Assembly (NCBI GenBank): GCA_003518885.1 | Contig: DOXU01000233.1 | Coordinates: 1 to 5,017, forward strand | Direction: 5' to 3' | DNA from: Oscillospiraceae bacterium | Lineage (GTDB): Bacteria; Bacillota; Clostridia; Oscillospirales; Ethanoligenentaceae | DNA length: 5,017 bases | Part shown: positions 1 through 4,572 of the stretch, in pieces | How the letters are laid out: each line of letters begins with the position of its first letter | Position numbering within the stretch: position 1 is the stretch's first letter | The notes under the pieces: generated by a model | Databases searched by the model: none | Told to the model about the DNA's origin: nothing | The model's input: the letters and a program-made list of their open reading frames with translations, nothing else | Made by a program: the position numbers and the translations under genes

Positions 1-2
1 TT

Positions 3-986
3 GTTCATCCTCGTGGAAGTTTTGGCAAATTAGCAGAACAGTCTGTTGGAAAAGATACTACAACCGGACATTGGGAGATCGCGGGAATTGTTTCCTCCAT
101 TCCCATGCCTACTTTTCCACAGGGATTTTCTTCGGAAGTATTACATGATATTGAACAAATCAGTCATCATCATGTGTTGTGTAATGCTCCTTATTCTGGC
201 ACAAAGGCAATTGAGGAATATGGGGAAGAACACCAAAAAACAGGAAATCTCATCGTATACACCTCTGCTGATAGTGTATTGCAAATTGCTGCGCATGAAT
301 CTGTTATTTCTTTAAAAGAACTTTATCGAATTTGCGCAGAGTTACGGAAGAAATTGCAAACAGGCCCAAATGCAGTGGGCAGAATCATTGCACGCCCTTT
401 CACTGGTGTAGCTCCCCATTACATTCGCTCCCCGCATAGACGTGATTTTTCTCTGCTTCCTCCTCGTGATACCATGTTAACACAACTAAATCAAAATCGT
501 TTTGATACGATCGGTGTGGGAAAAATTAGTGATATTTTTGCTACTAAAGGCATTCAAAAGTCTTATCACACTGAGAATAATCAAGAAGGGATGGAACAGG
601 CCATGCAAATTGTACAAACCGATTTTAATGGATTGTGTTTCATTAATTTAGTCGATTTTGACATGCTTTTTGGTCATCGTAATGATGTAAATGGCTATGC
701 AAATGCCGTTTCCGTTTTTGACACATGGTTGAATGAATTTCTTGCGAAATTGCATGATGAAGACGTTCTGTTAATTACGGCTGACCATGGATGCGATCCG
801 TCCACACCAAGCACTGATCATTCGCGGGAATATATTCCCCTTTTAGCCTACGGAAAATCTATTTTACCCGGCCATAATCTTGGCGTTAGATCTACTTTTG
901 CAGATATTGGTGCGACGATTTTGGATCTTTTCAACCTACCCAATATTACGGACGGCATAAGTTTTAAAAAGGATATTTTCTTTTGA
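3..986 (+). CDS. deoB: Phosphopentomutase, C-terminal part (5' end outside window)
   Basis: Phosphopentomutase interconverts ribose-1-phosphate and ribose-5-phosphate (and the deoxyribose forms), linking nucleoside breakdown to the pentose phosphate pathway in the cytoplasm. The reading frame is open from base 3 and gives 327 residues, so about 60-65 N-terminal residues of a roughly 390-residue family are missing. The ATG at 105 is internal, because clear family sequence precedes it. The visible part has the active-site loop KDTTTGHWE (nt 51-77), which holds the threonine phosphorylated in this family. It also has DFDMLFGHR (nt 654-680), ADHG (nt 780-791) and DHSREY (nt 816-833). Together these supply the Asp, His, Asp-His and His ligands expected for the two Mn ions; the first metal-binding Asp is off the left edge. 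The cap-domain segment VGRIIARPF is also typical. The next gene is on the other strand, so deoB ends its transcription unit here. Confidence 0.96.
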   Translation, partial: VHPRGSFGKLAEQSVGKDTTTGHWEIAGIVSSIPMPTFPQGFSSEVLHDIEQISHHHVLCNAPYSGTKAIEEYGEEHQKTGNLIVYTSADSVLQIAAHESVISLKELYRICAELRKKLQTGPNAVGRIIARPFTGVAPHYIRSPHRRDFSLLPPRDTMLTQLNQNRFDTIGVGKISDIFATKGIQKSYHTENNQEGMEQAMQIVQTDFNGLCFINLVDFDMLFGHRNDVNGYANAVSVFDTWLNEFLAKLHDEDVLLITADHGCDPSTPSTDHSREYIPLLAYGKSILPGHNLGVRSTFADIGATILDLFNLPNITDGISFKKDIFF

Positions 987-1029
987 TATTTTCTTAATAA
1001 AAAATAAAATTTTCCCTATAGGGCAGCAA

Positions 1030-1070
1030 GGCTTCCAGGAAGTGTATTTTTCTGGGGGCTATTTTATTTT
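1030..1070 (+). terminator. Probable intrinsic terminator of deoB
   Basis: Bases 1030-1041 pair with 1049-1060 around a 7-nt loop, giving 12 base pairs of which four are G.U. A T-rich tract (ATTTTATTTT) follows at 1061-1070. Because of the G.U pairs the hairpin is stable only in the + strand RNA; on the - strand these positions become A/C mismatches. This fits a terminator for deoB, starting 43 nt after its stop. The T-tract overlaps the last codons of the convergent membrane gene. The folding was done by eye. Confidence 0.55.
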
Positions 1071-1534
1071 ACGGAATTTTCGGAGGAAGCTTTTTGTTTC
1101 CATTTTCCTGAGACAATTTGATCAAGGAAAATACCAAACGCCACCAAAATAATGCCTAAAATCTTGAGAGGAATTACCTTTCCGGCAATAATCGCATCTA
1201 CAAAAAAGCCAGCACCAAGCTGTCCAACTAGCAAAATCACAGTGGAATAAGAAATGCGCACTTTTGCCATACCTACCATAGCAAATAACGTGGCTATCAA
1301 TCCGAAAATTCCACCCATTAATGTAATAGGCGGGATATGTCCCCAATAATCGAAATAAATTAGATGCATTTTTCCCATAACAAATACAGCGATTAAAGAA
1401 AGAATCGTACCTTCAATATAATTGATTAAAGTTCCATTTGTTGTTCCTAGAGAGTGAGTCGCCTCCAGATTTAACATCTTATTCAAAGTAGTAAGCAAAC
1501 CGTTCACTAAGGACAAAATGACAAATAGCAGCAA
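1064..1534 (-). CDS. DUF606/YdcZ-family small membrane transporter subunit (second of pair)
   Basis: This 156-residue, very hydrophobic protein has about five membrane helices (near residues 2-17, 36-54, 68-90, 94-116 and 121-140) and a Lys-rich tail. Size, helix count and conserved segments (NGLL near residue 11, a Gly-rich third helix, GQLGAGFFVD at 104-113) fit the DUF606/YdcZ family of drug/metabolite transporter-like proteins. The substrate is unknown. The start is TTG (1532-1534), supported by a perfect AAGGAGG (complement of 1542-1548) seven bases upstream; no nearby ATG has such a site. That Shine-Dalgarno contains the stop codon of the preceding gene, so the two are probably translated together. 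Positive charges favour the odd-numbered loops and the C-terminus (7 against 3), predicting N-outside/C-inside, the reverse of its partner. Family assignment is by recognition, not by search. Confidence 0.85.
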   Translation of the reverse strand: MLLFVILSLVNGLLTTLNKMLNLEATHSLGTTNGTLINYIEGTILSLIAVFVMGKMHLIYFDYWGHIPPITLMGGIFGLIATLFAMVGMAKVRISYSTVILLVGQLGAGFFVDAIIAGKVIPLKILGIILVAFGIFLDQIVSGKWKQKASSENSVK

Positions 1535-1541
1535 AAAATAG

Positions 1542-1549
1542 CCTCCTTA
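1542..1549 (-). promoter_or_regulatory. Overlapping stop codon and Shine-Dalgarno coupling the DUF606 pair
   Basis: On the - strand the bases read TAAGGAGG. TAA ends the first DUF606 gene and AAGGAGG is a full Shine-Dalgarno seven bases before the TTG start of the second. This decides the TTG start and implies coupled translation of the two subunits. Confidence 0.8.
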
Positions 1550-1969
1550 GGAATAGATTAACAAAAGTAACCCCGCCAGAATGACACAAAAAACGGGGAT
1601 ACGCCGCAAGCGAAATTTGTTGACGGGAACATGAAACCAACCGAAATGATCGATAACACATGAAATGATCATTTGGCTAGCGATGCTGAGTGCCATACTA
1701 GTTGCTGCCCCAATTGCGAGAGTAGCCATACTGCTAGTAACGACCAAAGTGACACCACAAACTCCTACAAGATAAACATACTTCGGCGCCCCGCGCAGAC
1801 GTATGCGCTTTCTTTGCACCAGCCAAATGATCATTAGCAATAAAATCATACCACTGAGATGAACCACAAGGCTAATTTCAAATACATTTAAGTAGGCTGC
1901 TAGCAAACCATTCATGCTAATCATTAGCCCGATTAAAATACCGCCAAGCAGTAAAATAAGTGTATTCAT
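1547..1969 (-). CDS. DUF606/YdcZ-family small membrane transporter subunit (first of pair)
   Basis: This 140-residue protein has about five membrane helices (near residues 3-25, 32-50, 64-84, 88-107 and 124-139) and the DUF606 hallmark N-terminus with a Gly-rich first helix followed by MNGLLAAYL. I chose the ATG at 1967-1969, which has GAGGGA a few bases upstream. A GTG at 1979-1981 would add four residues (MRDK) but has a poorer upstream site. All ten loop Lys/Arg fall in the helix 2-3 loop (R53, K54, R55, R57, R59, K63) and the helix 4-5 loop (K118, R120, R122, R123), predicting N-inside/C-outside. The TAA stop (1547-1549) lies within TAAGGAGG, the ribosome binding site of the next gene. 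The two proteins probably form one antiparallel transporter for a small molecule that cannot be deduced here. Confidence 0.85.
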   Translation of the reverse strand: MNTLILLLGGILIGLMISMNGLLAAYLNVFEISLVVHLSGMILLLMIIWLVQRKRIRLRGAPKYVYLVGVCGVTLVVTSSMATLAIGAATSMALSIASQMIISCVIDHFGWFHVPVNKFRLRRIPVFCVILAGLLLLIYS

Positions 1970-1999
1970 TTTATCCCTCACAACTTCTTTATATAGGCA

Positions 2000-2008
2000 A
2001 TATTACCA
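2000..2008 (-). promoter_or_regulatory. Possible extended -10 promoter element for the DUF606 pair
   Basis: On the - strand the bases read TGGTAATAT, an extended -10 motif (TGN followed by TAATAT). It lies about 30 bases before the chosen ATG, with a predicted start of transcription near 1993. There is no convincing -35 box (best TACTTT at 17-base spacing), so the call rests on the extended -10 alone. Confidence 0.35.
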
Positions 2009-2104
2009 CATAAAAGGATAAAAAGTACAGAAGATTTTTTTGAGAGAGCTGATAATAAATTTTCCAATTCCTATTTTTTCGTGATTTTACGCGCTTTTTC
2101 AACA

Positions 2105-2133
2105 TTGCAATTTCTCTATTGCGGCGGTATACT
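2105..2133 (+). promoter_or_regulatory. Promoter for the ECF S-component gene
   Basis: A -35 box TTGCAA (2105-2110) and a -10 box TATACT (2128-2133) are separated by 17 bases, a good match to the housekeeping sigma consensus. Transcription should start near 2140, giving a leader of about 69 nt. A short inverted repeat GCAAT/ATTGC (2107-2111 and 2118-2122) overlaps the -35 box and spacer and could be a protein-binding site, though it is short enough to be chance. Confidence 0.65.
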
Positions 2134-2142
2134 GAACTGAGG

Positions 2143-2187
2143 GCAACAAAAACCACCTTTTTATAATAAAAGCGGATTTTTTGTTGC
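2143..2187 (+). repeat. Inverted repeat / 5'-terminal leader hairpin before the ECF S-component gene
   Basis: The arms GCAACAAAAA (2143-2152) and TTTTTGTTGC (2178-2187) are perfectly complementary over 10 bases. The 25-base interior can add a few more pairs (CC/GG and TTT/AAA, with bulges and mismatches). The repeat starts only a few bases after the predicted transcription start, so the RNA would open with this hairpin. It leaves the Shine-Dalgarno at 2197-2203 free. It has no terminator-like U-tract beyond the stem, and I recognise no riboswitch class. It could act as an operator in DNA or as a 5' structure in RNA. Confidence 0.6.
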
Positions 2188-2208
2188 ATTTCATTTGGAG
2201 GAGAAATC

Positions 2209-2790
2209 ATGTTTCAGACTAAAAAAAGAACGAATCATATTCTTTGGATTGCGCAAGCAGGCCTATTGATTGCACTGATGGTTGTTGTGCAACTACTCAC
2301 TTTTGCTATTCCAAAATCCGTTCCACTTGTTGGGCAGCTCTTCACTGGCTCACTTGTCAATTTAGTTCTTATTGTGGGAGCAGGAACTCTTGGATTACCC
2401 GGAACGGCTGCTGCTGCCATTTTATCGCCTATTTTGGCCTTTGCCTTTGGGCAAATGGCGTTTCCTCAACTTATTCCCGTTATTGCTGTTGGAAATCTTA
2501 TTCTTGTTGCCATTACGTGGATCTTCTTTTCCCACGACGGTGCCCATTATCAGCCTGCTAGCTTGGTTATTGATACAACTGGCATAATATTGGGGGCCGT
2601 GGTGAAATTTCTTTTCTTGTGGCTAATGGTTTCTAAATGGATTGTCCCATTACTTTTTAATACTAAACCAATCGTGGCCAATATGATTTCTTTTATGTTT
2701 TCTTGGCCGCAACTGGTCACTGCCATCATTGGCGGTTTTCTATCACTTCTGGTTTTGACCATTGTGAGGAACAGCCGTATCTACCTATGA
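2209..2790 (+). CDS. ECF transporter S component (substrate-binding membrane subunit), substrate unknown
   Basis: This 193-residue protein has about six hydrophobic segments and a short positively charged N-terminus (KKR at 5-7). The order of features resembles energy-coupling factor S components. A first helix with small residues (AQAGLLIAL, 15-23) is followed by an amphipathic stretch, then GQLFTGSLVN (42-51), a Gly/Ala-rich helix, ILSPILAFAFGQ (71-82) and AVGNLILVA (93-101). S components bind a vitamin or other micronutrient and dock on a shared EcfA-EcfA'-EcfT module. None of those partners is in the window, so it would be a solitary group-II type subunit. I considered BioY (biotin), but the sequence lacks the BioY pattern as I know it, so no substrate is assigned. 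The ATG is five bases after GGAGGAG (2197-2203). It has its own promoter and ends at a strong terminator. Confidence 0.75.
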   Translation: MFQTKKRTNHILWIAQAGLLIALMVVVQLLTFAIPKSVPLVGQLFTGSLVNLVLIVGAGTLGLPGTAAAAILSPILAFAFGQMAFPQLIPVIAVGNLILVAITWIFFSHDGAHYQPASLVIDTTGIILGAVVKFLFLWLMVSKWIVPLLFNTKPIVANMISFMFSWPQLVTAIIGGFLSLLVLTIVRNSRIYL

Positions 2791-2802
2791 TATCTGAAAA
2801 AG

Positions 2803-2836
2803 AAAAGGCCACATCTCAAGAGAGATGTGGCCTTTT
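2803..2836. terminator. Bidirectional intrinsic terminator between convergent genes
   Basis: A perfect 15-bp stem (2803-2817 with 2822-2836) closes on the 4-base loop AAGA. The GC-rich core GGCCACATCTC is flanked by four A on the left and four T on the right, so the hairpin is followed by a U-run on either strand. It lies 12 bases after the S-component stop and 8 bases before the end of the aldo/keto reductase gene, and should end transcription of both. Confidence 0.92.
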
Positions 2837-2844
2837 CCATTGCA

Positions 2845-3690
2845 TTATGGGATACGCACTAACGTTCTTCCGTCGGAATCAAGAACAGAGCCAAAATGTC
2901 GGTCCTGATTTAAATTATCAATAACCTGCATATCTTTCGGTTCCAAAGTAAAATCAAAAATTTGGGCATTTTCAATCATACGCTCTTTGTGTGTGGTTTT
3001 AGGAATAACAACCACACCATTTTGTAGGTCCCACCGTAGAATAATCTGCGGAACTGTACGCTGATACTTCTGAGCTAATTTGTATAAGGTGGGCAAACCG
3101 GTATATTGCCCGCGTAAAAGAGGACTCCATGCAACAATGCGAATATTATGCACATTCGCATAAAAATGCAGTGCTTGATTGTTTAAAAGCGGGTGGTGTT
3201 CCACCTGATTAATAACGGGTACAACGCCGGTATCCTGTATAACTGCTTCTAGATCCTCAATTTGAAAGTTGCTAACACCGATTGCTCGCACAAAACCGAG
3301 ACGGTATAGGTGTACCAATGCCCTCCAAGTCTCACGAAAAGTTGCTTTAATTGGCCAATGTACTAAATATAGGTCAATATATTGTAAACCTAATCGCTTT
3401 CTACTTTCATCAAAAGCATGCAAAGTTTGATCATACCCTTGATCTGTATTCCATATTTTAGTTGTAAGAACGATTTCATCTCGAGGAATCCCACTGCTTT
3501 GAATACCTTCCCCTACCCCTTCCTCGTTTCCATAAAACGAAGCCGTATCAATGGCACGATACCCGTTTTGGAGCGCCGTACGAACCGCCTTCGCCGCTTC
3601 CGCCTTTGGCATTTTATAAACTCCTAATCCAAGCCATGGTAAATGAACACCATTATTTAAGGTAGTCCCCATTGTATATGCATTTTTCAT
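2845..3690 (-). CDS. Aldo/keto reductase (2,5-diketo-D-gluconate reductase-like)
   Basis: This 281-residue cytoplasmic oxidoreductase is predicted to reduce aldehydes or ketones with NAD(P)H; the physiological substrate is unknown. The length suits the bacterial AKR family. All four tetrad residues are visible: Asp48 and Tyr53 in AIDTASFYGNE, Lys78 in LTTKIWN, and His111 in LVHWP. Other family marks are GLGVYKM (21-27), RAIGVSNF (135-142), NQVEHHPLL (161-169), VAWSPLLRG (186-194) and the cofactor-phosphate region VIPKTTHKERMIENAQIF (228-245). The ATG at 3688-3690 has GGGAGG (complement of 3701-3706) ten bases upstream. It appears to be a single-gene unit, ending at the shared terminator near 2803-2836. 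A palindrome at its probable promoter suggests repression by a dimeric regulator. The order of motifs and the intact tetrad make the family call secure; the reaction is inferred. Confidence 0.95.
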   Translation of the reverse strand: MKNAYTMGTTLNNGVHLPWLGLGVYKMPKAEAAKAVRTALQNGYRAIDTASFYGNEEGVGEGIQSSGIPRDEIVLTTKIWNTDQGYDQTLHAFDESRKRLGLQYIDLYLVHWPIKATFRETWRALVHLYRLGFVRAIGVSNFQIEDLEAVIQDTGVVPVINQVEHHPLLNNQALHFYANVHNIRIVAWSPLLRGQYTGLPTLYKLAQKYQRTVPQIILRWDLQNGVVVIPKTTHKERMIENAQIFDFTLEPKDMQVIDNLNQDRHFGSVLDSDGRTLVRIP

Positions 3691-3721
3691 GGTTTACTTA
3701 CCTCCCTCATCAGGTTCAAAT

Positions 3722-3741
3722 AAAATAGTGAAAACTATTTT
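3722..3741. promoter_or_regulatory. Operator-like palindrome at the probable aldo/keto reductase promoter
   Basis: AAAATAGT (3722-3729) and ACTATTTT (3734-3741) are perfect inverted repeats around GAAA, 32-51 bases upstream of the aldo/keto reductase start. On the - strand a weak promoter can be drawn (TTCATA, 17 bases, TATTTT) whose -10 box and spacer overlap the palindrome. The geometry suits a binding site for a dimeric regulator. No regulator gene is adjacent, so none is named. Confidence 0.45.
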
Positions 3742-3802
3742 GCCTATGAAGTCACTCAACGGAATATTCCCTTTATTCATAAAGAAATAAAATAGGAGAT
3801 CT

Positions 3803-3830
3803 TTGCTTTTAGGTAAAATATGTGTATAAT
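3803..3830 (+). promoter_or_regulatory. Promoter upstream of the leader terminator and NYN-domain gene
   Basis: A perfect -10 box TATAAT (3825-3830) is preceded by TTGCTT (3803-3808) at a 16-base spacing, in an AT-rich setting. The predicted transcription start is near 3837. It is the best -10 box in the window. The transcript meets a terminator hairpin about 40 nt later, before the NYN gene. Confidence 0.7.
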
Positions 3831-3836
3831 AAAGAG

Positions 3837-3948
3837 ATGAAAAGTGGCCACTTGGTCAACATATATAGAATGAGCGAGAAAAGGTCTGTCAGCTTTTCAG
3901 CTGACCGACCTTTTTCCCGCAATTATTTAGATTAAGGAGTTTATATTT
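3837..3948 (+). promoter_or_regulatory. Terminator-containing leader of the NYN gene, or a short terminated RNA
   Basis: This stretch runs from the predicted transcription start to the NYN start codon. It holds a 12-base perfect palindrome AAGTGGCCACTT (3842-3853), an AT-rich linker, a strong terminator hairpin (3874-3915) and the Shine-Dalgarno AAGGAG (3934-3939), nine bases before ATG. If the terminator works, the main product is an RNA of about 79 nt and the NYN gene is expressed only by read-through. Only about 40 nt precede the hairpin, too little for most known aptamers, and I recognise no riboswitch or T-box motif. A 32-codon frame (3837-3935) crosses the hairpin, but it has no properly spaced ribosome binding site. 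Confidence 0.5.
3874..3920 (+). terminator. Strong intrinsic terminator hairpin in the NYN gene leader
   Basis: AAAAGGTC (3879-3886) pairs with GACCTTTT (3907-3914), and GTCAGCT (3888-3894) pairs with AGCTGAC (3899-3905). There is one T/C mismatch (3887/3906) and a TTTC loop, 15 pairs in all, with a U-run to 3915. The flanks GCG (3874-3876) and CGC (3918-3920) could extend the stem. The run of A on the left arm means it could also act on the - strand, but no - strand gene ends here. It is placed between a promoter and the gene that follows on the same strand. Confidence 0.85.
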
Positions 3949-4539
3949 ATGCAACGCGTAATGGTTTTTATTGACCAGCTAAACTTTGAGATTGCCTTGC
4001 TCAATTATTATCGTGAACAAGGCGCGCAAGCTCCTCGTTTAGATTACAATGCAATTCCGGTTGAATTAACGAAACTACTGCCTGGAGACAATCATTTAGT
4101 CAAAACCTTTTTATTTGTGCCCAAACCAGATGATTTCCTGATGAAACTTCCTCGCTGGCAACACTATAACAATTGGATTAATGGAATGAAGAATCAGCAT
4201 TATTTCACCGTTGTGGAGGGTTCCTATGTTGCCAGGCAGCTTGATGAAACGCTTCAAATGGACATTAACTATCATCGTACCTATTATAAGGAAGAAAAAG
4301 GAACCTACATCAATATTGCCGTCCATGTCATTACTAAAGCATTTATGAATGCATATGATACGGCATTAATTCTAAGTGGCGACAGTGATTATATTGCCGT
4401 GCTTGATATTTTAAATATGATTGGGAAGACCACTGTCATTGCCGGTGTAAAAGGGCAAAACATTGCAAAACTACGTAAACCCTGTGATGACAGCTATATT
4501 CTAGAAAATGATTTCTTTAAGCGTTGCTTGCGCAACTGA
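3949..4539 (+). CDS. NYN-domain (LabA/DUF88-like) protein with altered acidic residues
   Basis: This 196-residue protein is built almost entirely of a NYN domain, a PIN/FLAP-like nuclease fold often tied to RNA cleavage. Visible marks are VFIDQLN (6-12, with Asp9 and Asn12), EKGTYINIAVHVITKA (116-131), AYDTALILSGDSDYIAVLDILNMIGK (pieces within 135-160, with Asp145 and Asp147) and a C-terminal GQNIAKLRKPCDDSYIL region (169-185). In NYN proteins such as LabA the third block usually reads as a D-x-x-x-x-x-D pattern; here those places are Tyr120 and His126. The front and SGDSD acids remain, so it could be a weakened nuclease, a binding protein, or use His as a metal ligand. ATG 3949 follows AAGGAG by nine bases. 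A terminator lies just upstream in its leader. It converges with tyrS. The cellular role is unknown. Confidence 0.85.
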   Translation: MQRVMVFIDQLNFEIALLNYYREQGAQAPRLDYNAIPVELTKLLPGDNHLVKTFLFVPKPDDFLMKLPRWQHYNNWINGMKNQHYFTVVEGSYVARQLDETLQMDINYHRTYYKEEKGTYINIAVHVITKAFMNAYDTALILSGDSDYIAVLDILNMIGKTTVIAGVKGQNIAKLRKPCDDSYILENDFFKRCLRN

Positions 4540-4554
4540 AAGCCACTTTGCTCT

Positions 4555-4572
4555 GTAAGATCATCTTACTTT
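4555..4572. terminator. Weak hairpin between convergent NYN and tyrS genes
   Basis: GTAAGA (4555-4560) and TCTTAC (4564-4569) form a 6-bp stem around TCA, followed by TTT on the + strand. It spans the tyrS stop codon and starts 15 bases after the NYN stop. The stem is short and AT-rich, so it is at best a weak terminator for the two converging genes. Confidence 0.3.

Noticed and set aside
46..315. Open frame of 89 codons on the + strand within the left gene
   Set aside because: It lies in another frame of deoB, whose frame shows strong family motifs throughout this stretch.
1014..1023. Palindrome CCCTATAGGG after deoB as a terminator
   Set aside because: The stem is only 3-4 bp with a minimal loop and is not followed by a T-run on the + strand. 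The hairpin at 1030-1060 explains termination better.
2143..2187. Biotin-repressor (BirA) operator before the S-component gene
   Set aside because: The half-sites do not read as the TTGTNAACC-type arms I would expect, and the protein itself does not look like BioY.
1989..2210. A 73-codon open frame on the - strand in the gap upstream of the S-component gene
   Set aside because: It covers both predicted divergent promoters and the inverted repeat, has no recognisable family features, and its start is just the complement of the S-component start region. Composition is that of AT-rich noncoding sequence.
2235..2762. Several open frames on both strands inside the S-component gene
   Set aside because: They are shadows of the 193-residue membrane protein frame, which has a ribosome binding site, a promoter and a terminator.
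3418..3627. 69-codon + strand open frame inside the aldo/keto reductase gene
   Set aside because: It is antisense to the region encoding the catalytic Asp, Tyr and Lys of the reductase and has no ribosome binding site of note.
3837..3915. T-box or known riboswitch before the NYN gene
   Set aside because: There is no T-box sequence, no specifier-loop architecture and too little RNA before the hairpin, and NYN genes are not typical T-box targets.
4111..4326. 71-codon - strand open frame inside the NYN gene
   Set aside because: It is antisense to a recognisable NYN domain and has no supporting signals.
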